NCBI GenBank assembly: GCA_900553295.1
Contig: USCR01000130.1
Coordinates: 1 to 6,536 of the forward strand
Source: an uncultured Eubacteriales bacterium
GTDB taxonomy: Bacteria; Bacillota; Clostridia; Christensenellales; Aristaeellaceae
Length of the DNA stretch: 6,536 nt
Direction: 5' to 3'
Shown piece after piece: positions 1-6,072 of this stretch. The notes below the pieces were generated by a model that worked only from the letters and a program-made list of their open reading frames with translations, was not told where the DNA came from and made no database searches. Position numbers and translations under genes: made by a program. Positions within the stretch are counted from its first letter, which is position 1; every line of letters starts with the position of its first letter.

Positions 1-14
1 CCGAATTTGCTTCC

Positions 15-44
15 TCGAAAAAGTGGCATCTGCCACTTTTTCGA
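15..44 (-). terminator. Symmetrical intrinsic terminator downstream of the tRNA methyltransferase gene
   Basis: An almost perfect 14-bp palindrome (arms 15-28 and 31-44) has a GTGGCA/TGCCAC core flanked by five A on one side and five T on the other. Read on the minus strand, the core hairpin is followed directly by TTTTT, so it fits the end of the transcript carrying the methyltransferase gene. Because the A and T runs are symmetrical it could also stop transcription arriving from the left. No other terminator with a U-tract lies between the methyltransferase stop codon and this hairpin. Confidence 0.75.
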
Positions 45-52
45 CACGCTGC

Positions 53-85
53 GGCCGGAGGGATACCTTCCCTCCGGCCATTTTT
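53..85 (+). terminator. GC-rich hairpin with T-run in plus orientation, probable terminator for a convergent gene
   Basis: An 11-bp perfect stem (53-63 with 69-79, arm GGCCGGAGGGA) with a 5-nt loop is followed on the plus strand by ATTTTT (80-85). That polarity fits termination of a plus-strand gene to the left of the window, which is inferred and not seen. On the minus strand the hairpin lies just after the methyltransferase stop codon and lacks a U-tract, so in that direction it could only be a 3'-UTR hairpin ahead of the terminator at 15-44. Confidence 0.5.
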
Positions 86-816
86 CAGTCTTGCTGATGA
101 TAGATTTTTCGTAGTTCAGGCGTCATGGTGCCGTCCTGTTCGTAGACGATCAGCGGAGGTTCCGGCTGTAGGGTCGGCCTTGCGTCCTTCACAGCCTCCA
201 CCAGCACCAGATTGGCAGGTTTATCCACCCGCGGGTAAATCAGCCGAAACCGCTTGGGAATCAATGCGGCACGGGAAAGGTCGTTCATCAGGGAAAGCAT
301 CATGGGCGCGGGATAGATCAGCGCCATGCGCCCCCTGCCCCGCAGCAGCCGGTATGCGGCTGTGAACCATGGTTTGAGTCCCCGTGGGTCCTGGTGCCGG
401 GCCAAATCCTTGGACAGGCCGGGATTGTGCAGGGTCGCCCCAGGCGTACCGTAGGGCGGATTGCATACGATCACATCCACACTGCCTGAAGACAGGAGGG
501 ACGGCGCCTCCTCCACGGATGCTTCGTGTACCCGAATACGCGCGCTTAGTCCATTGAGGGCCACACTGCGCCGGGCCATGTCTGCCATCTCCCGCTGGAT
601 TTCAAAGGCTTCAAACCGCTGCCCTTTCCCGCGCCCCCACATCAGCAGTGGCAAAATACCCGTACCGGTGCCGAAATCCGCCACCGTGGCCTGTGCCTCT
701 GCCCGAACAAAATCGCTTAGCAGCACCGCATCCATGCCAAAGCGGAACCCGGCTGTTTTTTGCAGGATTTTCAGGCCGGCAAATTGCAAGTCGTCCAGAC
801 GCTCGTCATCGTTCAT
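85..816 (-). CDS. trmN: tRNA1(Val) (adenine(37)-N6)-methyltransferase family protein (TrmN6/YabB type)
   Basis: This is a 243-residue class I S-adenosylmethionine-dependent methyltransferase, the usual length for the family. It begins with the family's N-terminal pattern (LDDLQFAGLKILQ, residues 8-20, then FRFGMDAVLLSDF, 24-36). The SAM-binding glycine loop is DFGTGTGILPLL (48-59), and the acidic residue of motif II is in FEIQ (71-74). The catalytic NPPY motif of N6-adenine methyltransferases is at 119-122. The family member studied in E. coli (YfiC/TrmN6) methylates N6 of A37 in tRNA1(Val) in the cytoplasm; the same substrate here is inferred from homology. The start is the ATG at 816-814, which overlaps the upstream stop codon in an ATGA, with GAAGGAAG just upstream inside the end of the SpoIID/SH3 gene. 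A longer GTG reading from 897 would add 27 residues unlike the family. The catalytic domain is intact. Family assignment is strong, the exact substrate less so. Confidence 0.9.
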   Translation of the reverse strand: MNDDERLDDLQFAGLKILQKTAGFRFGMDAVLLSDFVRAEAQATVADFGTGTGILPLLMWGRGKGQRFEAFEIQREMADMARRSVALNGLSARIRVHEASVEEAPSLLSSGSVDVIVCNPPYGTPGATLHNPGLSKDLARHQDPRGLKPWFTAAYRLLRGRGRMALIYPAPMMLSLMNDLSRAALIPKRFRLIYPRVDKPANLVLVEAVKDARPTLQPEPPLIVYEQDGTMTPELRKIYHQQD

Positions 817-3800
817 ATGGTGCTTCCTTCCGTCAATAGCAGGTAGCGCGTTTCGCAGTAGCCTTCCAGCTGCTGGGCCTCCCAGCGGACCTTGCACCAG
901 GTATCACCCTGTTGCAAAACCGTTAAGGGCGTACCGTCCGCCAACAGTGCCAGCTCCGCAATATCTGCCGTACAGGCTGGGTACAGGCCGATGGTGGCAT
1001 CCCCCACCACGGCGGTGACATTGCTTACCTCTCGCAAGGTGGCATCCATGGGCGGCATCGTGGGTGGCACGGTTACGTTGGGCTGTTCCGTCACCGTTGG
1101 CGTGGGTTCCGGTTCCGCCGCCTGCACTCCGCTTTGCTCCTGGGTAGGCTGGGTATACGTGAGATAGGCCGATTGGACAAATCCCGCGTCACCATCGTAG
1201 TAAACCAAGCTCCAGCCATCGGAAGTAGTATGCACCTCCACCTGGGCCAGCCGCGGGATCACGGACAGCACTTTGGCGTCCCCTGACGGTGTATCCCGCA
1301 GGTTCAGTCCGCCTTCAGCCGTGAGCACCCAGGCTTTCCGCACCTGTTGGGCCGTGGGAGTTGCCGTTGCCGCCGGGCCCGTTCCCGGATTCGTTAAGGT
1401 CAGATAGGTGGACTGCACATAGCCCGACACACCCTGATAAGCCACATGACTCCAGGTATTCCCCCAGGCGTACAGGGTCACCTCTGCCAGCCGTGGAATG
1501 GTGCGCAGCACCCGTGCACTGGTGGATGCCTCCTCCCGTAGGTTCAGTTCCCCCGAAGGAGTAAGCACCCAGGCAGTGGAGGCAGCGCCCGGGGTCGCCG
1601 TGGGCTGTACCGGGCTGGTATAGGTCAGGTATTTCCCCTGCACATAACCTGTCAGGCCCTGATAATCCACCTGTATCCATTCCCCGCTCTGCCCATGCGC
1701 CGTTACCTGCGCATGCTGGGGAATCAGCAGCAGTATTTGTGCCAGCATGGAGGCACTGGCCCGCAGGTTGAGGCCACCCGAAGGCGTGGAGACCCAGGCT
1801 GTCACGCTGGTCGCCGGCGCGGGCGTTGCCGTGGGCTGGTTGGGATTGTTCGTGGTCAAAAACTGGGTTTGTACATAGCCCATCACATCCTGGTAGCTGA
1901 CCCGGGACCATTGGCCGCTGCTTTCATACACCGTTACCAGGCCGAGCCGCGGCAGCGTGCGCAGAATGCGCGCATCGGTGGACGGGCTTTCCCGCAGGTT
2001 CAGGCCGCCCGAGGGCGTAAGCACCCACGCCGCATAGGAAGCGGCCGGGGTAGTCGTTCCCGGAGCAACCGTGGCGGTGGGAGCAGGCGTAGGCGATGTC
2101 TCCGGCTGCGCAAAGGTCAGGAATTGCGTCTGCACATAGCCTGTCATGCCCAGGTAGGTTACCTGACACCATACGCTTCCCTGCTGCAATACCTGCAGCT
2201 GGGCCAGCCGGGGGATGGTGCGCAGAATGCGCGCATCGGTGGACGGGCTTTCCCGCAGGTTCAGGCTGCCCGAGGGCGTCCATACCCAGGCGTCCCCGCC
2301 GCCGCTGCCCGGGACAGGGGTTACGCTGGGCGTTAACGGGTTGGTATAGGTCAGGTAGGTAGCCATAACGTACCCGGTTGTGCCCTGATAGCTTACGCTG
2401 CACCACGCACTCCCCTGCTGCAGCACAGTAAGCTCCGCCAGGCGCGGTATGCTGCGCAGTACGCGCGACGCGGTGGAGGGGCTTTCCCGGAGGTTTAGCG
2501 CTCCGGAAGGCGTCCATACCCAAGCCGTAACGCCGCCAGGCACCGGGGTTGCAGTAACGCCGGGCGTAGGCGTTGCCACGCTGCTAAAGCGAAGGAACTG
2601 GGTCTGTACATATCCGGTCCACCCGTTCCAGCTTACCTCGCACCACACCGTCCCGTATGCCAGCACAGTCAGCTGCTGCAGGCGTGGAATGCGCACCAGC
2701 ACCTTGGCCCCCGTGCTGGCACTTTGACGCAGGTTCAAGCTGCCGGAAACGGTATACACCGTGGCCACGCTACCCGAAGGTACGCTGCCCTGGGAAAGAT
2801 ATTTCGTCATGACATAGCCGGAAAAACCATTCCAGGAAATTCGAGTCCAAATGCTCCCTGCTTGCAGTATATTCACCTGAGAATGTTCGGGAATTTGCGT
2901 CAGTACCCGGGCAGTGGTGCTGCCATATTCCCGCAGGTTCAGGCTGCCCCCGCCGGTTACGACCGTAGCCGTGCTGCCGCCGGGAACGGCGGTGGGCACG
3001 GCTGTGGCCTGGGGTACATTGGTGGGGACGGCCGTGGGCGCCGGCGTTGTCAAATCCGTGCCGGTACCCATGGGGGGCGTGGCGGTTACCTCCGGCGCCG
3101 GGGTGGATGATCCCGCTTCAAACACCAGGAATTCATTCATCACATAGCCAATGACGCCACCATAGTTGACCTTGCTCCAGCTTGCTCCCTTTTCCAGCAC
3201 GGGCAAGCGCGTATAGGGGTCAATGGTGCAGAGTACCTGCGCGTTTCGGGAGGGCACTGCCCGAAGGTTCAGCGTCCCCGAGGGGGTAGTCACCACCGCA
3301 TAGAGCGTGCCATCCCCTGAGCTTACGTTGCTTTCAAAGGTAAGGAAAGAGCGCATGACATAGCCCATGCTGGATTCATAGATGACACGGCACCATTCGC
3401 TGCCTTCTTCCAGCACGCCCACCAGGCTGTTGCGCGGAATGGTCCGCAGGATACGGCTACCCGTCTGCGGCAGGGCACGCAGGTTCAGGCTGCCGGAAGC
3501 CGTAGTCACCCGAGCGTAGGCCTGGATGGTTGCTTCCTGATCATCGCCGGGGAAAGAAAGGGACACCGTGGCCACATATCCCGTCAGCGTACCATAGCGC
3601 GCCTGGGAAAAGGGCGTGGACCGTTGGGTTACCACAATGCTCTCTCCCCGGGGAATGTACGCCAGCACAGCGCTGGAGGCATCGGCAGCGGCAAACAGCG
3701 GCAAGGTTGCGTCAATGCACTGCACCACTGCCTCCACTTCGCCAGGCTCCAGGGGAGAAGTGTTTTCCACCGGCGGCTCCGTGGAACCGCCAAAGGTCAG

Positions 3801-5873
3801 GTAGGAAGACATGATATACCCATACGTTCCATTCACATACACCCGGCACCACGCGCCGTCATTGCGCAGGGCGGTCACCACCGTACCGTGTGGCAGCTGC
3901 GCCAGCACCTGCGCCGAAGTGGAAGCACTGGTCCGCAGGTTAACCGAGCCACTCCCCGATGCCAGCGTCACGGTTGCGGCGTTCCCGGAAGGATCGGCCA
4001 CCTGGCCGGGATAGCTCGTGGAGAAGATCAGGAAATCCGTGGAAGCATAGCCAGTCTGCGCGCCGTACTGCACCTTGGCCCAGCCTGTTAGCTGCTCAAA
4101 CACCGGCAGCACTGCGCCGTTGGGTATGGTGGTTACCACCCGGGCGGACATGCTGGCGCTCTCCCGCAGATTCAGCGTGCCGGATGCGCTCACCGTGGCG
4201 TACCCCACAATGGACGTCGTGGCCGTCTCCGCGCTGGTGGGCGGTGTACCCTGGAAGGTCAGCGCGCTGGTTTGCACATAGCCCACGATGGCACCATACT
4301 TCACCTGCGTCCAGTTTTCCCCGCGGCTGATGACATTCACCAGCGCGCCATTGGCCAGGGAAGTCAGAATCTGTCCATTCTCGTCCGCGGTGGCGCGAAT
4401 GGCCAGGCGGTCCCCGTTGGAGATGAGCTTCACCGTAGCGGTGTAGGCATTGCCACCGGTAATCTCTGCCGGTTCCTCCGTGGAGGTCAGCACATCGTCG
4501 CCGCCGCTCTCCACCGGGGACAATATGGTATGCGTAAAGGTATACTGCACCCGCACGGAGTCCACATAATAAAATCCAAGGATCTGGTCATAGGAATAGC
4601 CCATGCTGGCCATCTGCATGGCACCGCGCTGGCTCATGCCCACGCCATGACCATAGCGTCTCGCCTGTATAATCCAGTTGCTGCCGGAGGTTTTCACGCT
4701 CCATAGCTCGTTGGAGGAACCATTGATGCTCAGGCCCAGGGCGGTTTCCAATTCCGTAAAAATATTGCAGGTAAGGGTCAAGGGGACTTGTCCGGCGGGC
4801 GTTTGGCAAAGCACGCCGAAATCCACTTTGGTATACAGTCGGCTGGGACTGGAGAACTTGGGAGTGTGAGGGGTTACGCTGGTGATTTGCGTAATGCTCC
4901 CGCTGGTTCCCTGGGCGCTGAGGGCCGCCTGGGCCTTGCTGTTGAGGAGTGTGGTCAGCCCCGCCTTTTGCCCCGTGGCGTCATAGTCCGCATAGATGGC
5001 GGCGGAACGCACAATGGAAGCCGTGTTCATCAGGTCAAAGGGGTCATCCTTCACTGTCAGGTAGCTGTACCCGGAGCTGCCCCAGGCATTGGTGGCGCTC
5101 TCCGTCTGTCCGCCGTTGGAAGCCGTGTAATAGCAGGAGGTCAGCTGTCCATCGTTGGTAAGCACAATGCCTTTGGTGGCCGTCACGGCAGCGGTACAGT
5201 TGGCAGTGCTGTCGGAATTACCGTAATAAACCTGGTCATTGGTAGTATCCACCACATCATATAAGGAGGAAGAGCGCAGGTTCATCTTGTTCAGCGTGTA
5301 CGTACGCGCAGCCACCGCCTGAGCCTTCAATGCCTCAAGGGGTGCGCTGTTCCCCATTTCATACGGCAGCACGCCATTGAGATAATATTCAATATACACA
5401 TGCACAATGGGATACAGCCTGTAACTCGATCCGCTCTTCTGCGCCTTCAGGTACAGGTCTCCTGGATACAGGTTCGCACTCTTGCGCGCCTGGGCAATCT
5501 TCAGGCCGCTGGTGCCGGAGGTCGCGTGGCGGCGGAAGGCCACCTCCTGCCCCATGGCCGTGGTCTGGCCGTTGCGCGTGAGAGATATCATACCCGTCTG
5601 GGTGTCGAAGGTAACCCGCACGGTCTCTCCGCTGCTCATGGCCAGGCTGGTGTTTCCCCCCAGGGTATAGCTGCCGGATACGGTAATGTCCAGCTGTGTG
5701 GGACTGCCCAGGGAGGATAGATACACCCGCACCATGCCGTTGGTGGCCGCGCTGCGCACCGTCAGCGGTGCCGCATCCACCTCCGTGGCCCAGGCCAGGG
5801 GCGGCACAGCCGTAAACGTCAGGCACAGCGCCAGCAACACCGCCAACGCGCCGCGAAGAAAACCTGCTTTCAT
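813..5873 (-). CDS. Secreted SpoIID/LytB-domain protein with a long C-terminal array of SH3-like modules
   Basis: This 1,686-residue exported protein has three parts. Residues 1-29 form a signal peptide: basic start, hydrophobic stretch, likely cleavage after AWA. Residues about 45-440 form a SpoIID/LytB domain, with NGVLPYEMG (166-174, probable catalytic Glu172), ALKAQAVAARTY (181-192), SNGGQTES (252-259) and YGHGVGMSQRGA (407-418). In characterised SpoIID proteins this domain is a lytic transglycosylase that cuts peptidoglycan strands lacking stem peptides. From about residue 475 come 15 SH3-like modules, which in other bacterial proteins bind cell wall. There is no LPXTG motif or C-terminal membrane helix, so retention through the SH3 modules is inferred. 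SpoIID of Bacillus is only about 340 residues and lacks this array, so a vegetative surface hydrolase is at least as likely as a sporulation role. The ATG at 5873 has AAGGAGG seven bases upstream (5881-5887); a GTG at 5903 would put that site inside the gene. It overlaps the methyltransferase start by four bases. Confidence 0.92.
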   Translation of the reverse strand: MKAGFLRGALAVLLALCLTFTAVPPLAWATEVDAAPLTVRSAATNGMVRVYLSSLGSPTQLDITVSGSYTLGGNTSLAMSSGETVRVTFDTQTGMISLTRNGQTTAMGQEVAFRRHATSGTSGLKIAQARKSANLYPGDLYLKAQKSGSSYRLYPIVHVYIEYYLNGVLPYEMGNSAPLEALKAQAVAARTYTLNKMNLRSSSLYDVVDTTNDQVYYGNSDSTANCTAAVTATKGIVLTNDGQLTSCYYTASNGGQTESATNAWGSSGYSYLTVKDDPFDLMNTASIVRSAAIYADYDATGQKAGLTTLLNSKAQAALSAQGTSGSITQITSVTPHTPKFSSPSRLYTKVDFGVLCQTPAGQVPLTLTCNIFTELETALGLSINGSSNELWSVKTSGSNWIIQARRYGHGVGMSQRGAMQMASMGYSYDQILGFYYVDSVRVQYTFTHTILSPVESGGDDVLTSTEEPAEITGGNAYTATVKLISNGDRLAIRATADENGQILTSLANGALVNVISRGENWTQVKYGAIVGYVQTSALTFQGTPPTSAETATTSIVGYATVSASGTLNLRESASMSARVVTTIPNGAVLPVFEQLTGWAKVQYGAQTGYASTDFLIFSTSYPGQVADPSGNAATVTLASGSGSVNLRTSASTSAQVLAQLPHGTVVTALRNDGAWCRVYVNGTYGYIMSSYLTFGGSTEPPVENTSPLEPGEVEAVVQCIDATLPLFAAADASSAVLAYIPRGESIVVTQRSTPFSQARYGTLTGYVATVSLSFPGDDQEATIQAYARVTTASGSLNLRALPQTGSRILRTIPRNSLVGVLEEGSEWCRVIYESSMGYVMRSFLTFESNVSSGDGTLYAVVTTPSGTLNLRAVPSRNAQVLCTIDPYTRLPVLEKGASWSKVNYGGVIGYVMNEFLVFEAGSSTPAPEVTATPPMGTGTDLTTPAPTAVPTNVPQATAVPTAVPGGSTATVVTGGGSLNLREYGSTTARVLTQIPEHSQVNILQAGSIWTRISWNGFSGYVMTKYLSQGSVPSGSVATVYTVSGSLNLRQSASTGAKVLVRIPRLQQLTVLAYGTVWCEVSWNGWTGYVQTQFLRFSSVATPTPGVTATPVPGGVTAWVWTPSGALNLRESPSTASRVLRSIPRLAELTVLQQGSAWCSVSYQGTTGYVMATYLTYTNPLTPSVTPVPGSGGGDAWVWTPSGSLNLRESPSTDARILRTIPRLAQLQVLQQGSVWCQVTYLGMTGYVQTQFLTFAQPETSPTPAPTATVAPGTTTPAASYAAWVLTPSGGLNLRESPSTDARILRTLPRLGLVTVYESSGQWSRVSYQDVMGYVQTQFLTTNNPNQPTATPAPATSVTAWVSTPSGGLNLRASASMLAQILLLIPQHAQVTAHGQSGEWIQVDYQGLTGYVQGKYLTYTSPVQPTATPGAASTAWVLTPSGELNLREEASTSARVLRTIPRLAEVTLYAWGNTWSHVAYQGVSGYVQSTYLTLTNPGTGPAATATPTAQQVRKAWVLTAEGGLNLRDTPSGDAKVLSVIPRLAQVEVHTTSDGWSLVYYDGDAGFVQSAYLTYTQPTQEQSGVQAAEPEPTPTVTEQPNVTVPPTMPPMDATLREVSNVTAVVGDATIGLYPACTADIAELALLADGTPLTVLQQGDTWCKVRWEAQQLEGYCETRYLLLTEGSTI
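1957..2279 (-). repeat. Near-identical 62-bp direct repeat in adjacent SH3 modules 10 and 11
   Basis: Bases 1957-2018 and 2218-2279 are identical except at one position (2006 C versus 2267 T), at a spacing of 261 bp, which is exactly 87 codons. The block encodes SG[GS]LNLRESPSTDARILRT and so covers the first half of each module. The other module copies differ at many synonymous sites, so this identity is not explained by protein constraint alone. Confidence 0.85.
2976..3119 (-). other. Pro/Thr-rich linker splitting the SH3 array
   Basis: Residues 919-966 form a 48-residue low-complexity stretch dominated by Thr, Pro, Ala and Val, with motifs such as TPAPTAVPT and ATAVPTAVP. It separates modules 1-6 from modules 7-14. 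It is the longest linker within the main array; a second one (residues 1574-1608, bases 1050-1154) sets off the degenerate last module. Such stretches are usually extended and flexible wall-spanning spacers, and may be glycosylated; glycosylation here is speculation. Confidence 0.75.
4563..5411 (-). other. SpoIID/LytB domain core
   Basis: This is the segment for residues about 155-437, holding the conserved SpoIID/LytB blocks in the usual order. They are the YIEYYLNGVLPYEMG region with the candidate catalytic Glu172, the Ala-rich helix ALKAQAVAARTY, DTTNDQVYYG (209-218), the ATKGIVLTNDGQ strand (232-243), the SNGGQTESATNAWG loop (252-265), and the closing YGHGVGMSQRGA and YDQILGFYY (428-436). 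The block around SNGGQTES reads YYTASNGG, where many homologues have FHSTSGG, so a histidine often found there is absent. Nothing suggests truncation or frameshift. Confidence 0.85.
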
Positions 5874-5880
5874 CTTATGT

Positions 5881-5887
5881 CCTCCTT
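5881..5887 (-). promoter_or_regulatory. Consensus ribosome binding site of the SpoIID/SH3 gene
   Basis: The minus strand reads AAGGAGG, then ACATAAG, then ATG: a perfect Shine-Dalgarno sequence with 7-nt spacing. It fixes the start at 5873 and argues against the GTG ten codons upstream. Confidence 0.9.
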
Positions 5888-5891
5888 GGAA

Positions 5892-5914
5892 AGTTACACG
5901 CACGTAACTACGTG
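5892..5914 (-). promoter_or_regulatory. Overlapping inverted repeats at the predicted transcription start and leader
   Basis: Two perfect 6-bp inverted repeats overlap here: AGTTAC/GTAACT (5892-5897 with 5904-5909, 6-nt loop) and CACGTA/TACGTG (5901-5906 with 5909-5914, 2-nt spacer). They share bases, so as RNA or cruciform structures they exclude each other. The second covers the predicted +1 and could be an operator half-site pair. The arms are short and chance is possible. Confidence 0.25.
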
Positions 5915-5918
5915 TTCC

Positions 5919-5947
5919 ATTGTATCACAGCCGCCAGGGGAAGCCAA
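5919..5947 (-). promoter_or_regulatory. Predicted promoter of the SpoIID/SH3-trmN unit
   Basis: On the minus strand, TTGGCT (5947-5942) is separated by 17 bases from TACAAT (5924-5919), and the -10 is extended by TGA (TGATACAAT). This resembles a housekeeping sigma-A promoter with a weak -35 box. Transcription would start near 5912, giving a leader of about 40 bases before the ATG. The -10 also reads GATACAAT, close to the sporulation sigma-E -10 (CATACAAT), but no sigma-E-like -35 box is visible at the proper distance. Confidence 0.5.
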
Positions 5948-6024
5948 GTCCCCCCACGGTTGCGCTCCATAGTTAAAAACGAATGAGAAAGCGCATTTCC
6001 GTCAGGTAAAACTTTCCAATCAGC

Positions 6025-6054
6025 AAAAAACCCGCTCTCCCGAAGGAGAGCGGG
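6025..6054 (-). terminator. Intrinsic terminator of the pyruvate:ferredoxin oxidoreductase gene
   Basis: Read on the minus strand, CCCGCTCTCC and GGAGAGCGGG form a perfect 10-bp stem closed by a C(UUCG)G tetraloop and followed by six T. The stem starts 18 bases after the oxidoreductase stop codon. It separates that gene from the next one, which supports an independent promoter for the SpoIID/SH3 gene. The rest of the gap, 5948-6024, holds nothing I can recognise. Confidence 0.93.
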
Positions 6055-6072
6055 CAGGGTCAAGCCGGATGA

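Larger units (their letters stand above)
834..4451 (-). repeat. Array of 15 SH3-like modules, about 62 residues each
   Basis: Approximate residue ranges of the modules are 475-540, 556-617, 632-694, 712-774, 785-846, 857-918, 967-1026, 1036-1096, 1115-1176, 1194-1254, 1280-1340, 1357-1418, 1432-1492, 1511-1573 and 1614-1680. A canonical unit runs AWVxTPSGxLNLRESPS, then ARVLRTIPRL, then GxxWCxVxYxGxxGYVQTxFLTF. Twelve modules keep the (L/V)NLR signature. Modules 1, 4 and 15 lack it (LAIRA, LPLFA and IGLYP instead) but keep the later strands and, in 1 and 4, GYV. Short linkers rich in Pro, Thr, Ala and Gly separate the units. Bacterial SH3 modules of this kind typically bind peptidoglycan or other wall components. 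Confidence 0.88.

Noticed and set aside
817..897. Longer methyltransferase reading frame starting at GTG 897
   Set aside because: The 27 extra residues do not resemble the family and come from the out-of-frame end of the upstream gene. The ATG at 816 has a suitable ribosome binding site and the ATGA overlap.
1695..2336. Long open frames on the plus strand across the SH3 array, including one of 213 codons with repeated internal segments
   Set aside because: They are antisense shadows of the minus-strand repeat array. Their internal repetition follows the module period, their composition is Arg/Gly/Pro-rich, and no convincing ribosome binding site or family motif is visible.
1315..2523. Open frames of nearly 200 codons in another minus-strand frame
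   Set aside because: They overlap the SpoIID/SH3 gene completely, have repeating low-complexity content derived from the same modules, and are explained by high GC with few stop codons.
834..4451. CRISPR-like or tandem non-coding repeat array
   Set aside because: The periodicity is in whole codons, the open frame is continuous, and units diverge as protein modules with linkers rather than as identical repeats with spacers.
5787..5873. Possible lipoprotein signal around Cys17 of the SpoIID/SH3 protein
   Set aside because: The residue before the Cys is Leu, not Gly, Ala or Ser, and a standard cleavage site (AWA) lies at residue 29.
5874..5903. Alternative GTG start of the SpoIID/SH3 protein adding ten residues
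   Set aside because: It would place the consensus AAGGAGG inside the coding region and put ten residues, including polar and basic ones, before an otherwise normal signal peptide.
5888..6017. Inverted pair GGAAAGTT (5888-5895) and AACTTTCC (6010-6017) in the intergenic region
   Set aside because: Eight bases at a distance over 110 bp, with no supporting structure, is expected by chance and lies partly upstream of the predicted transcription start.
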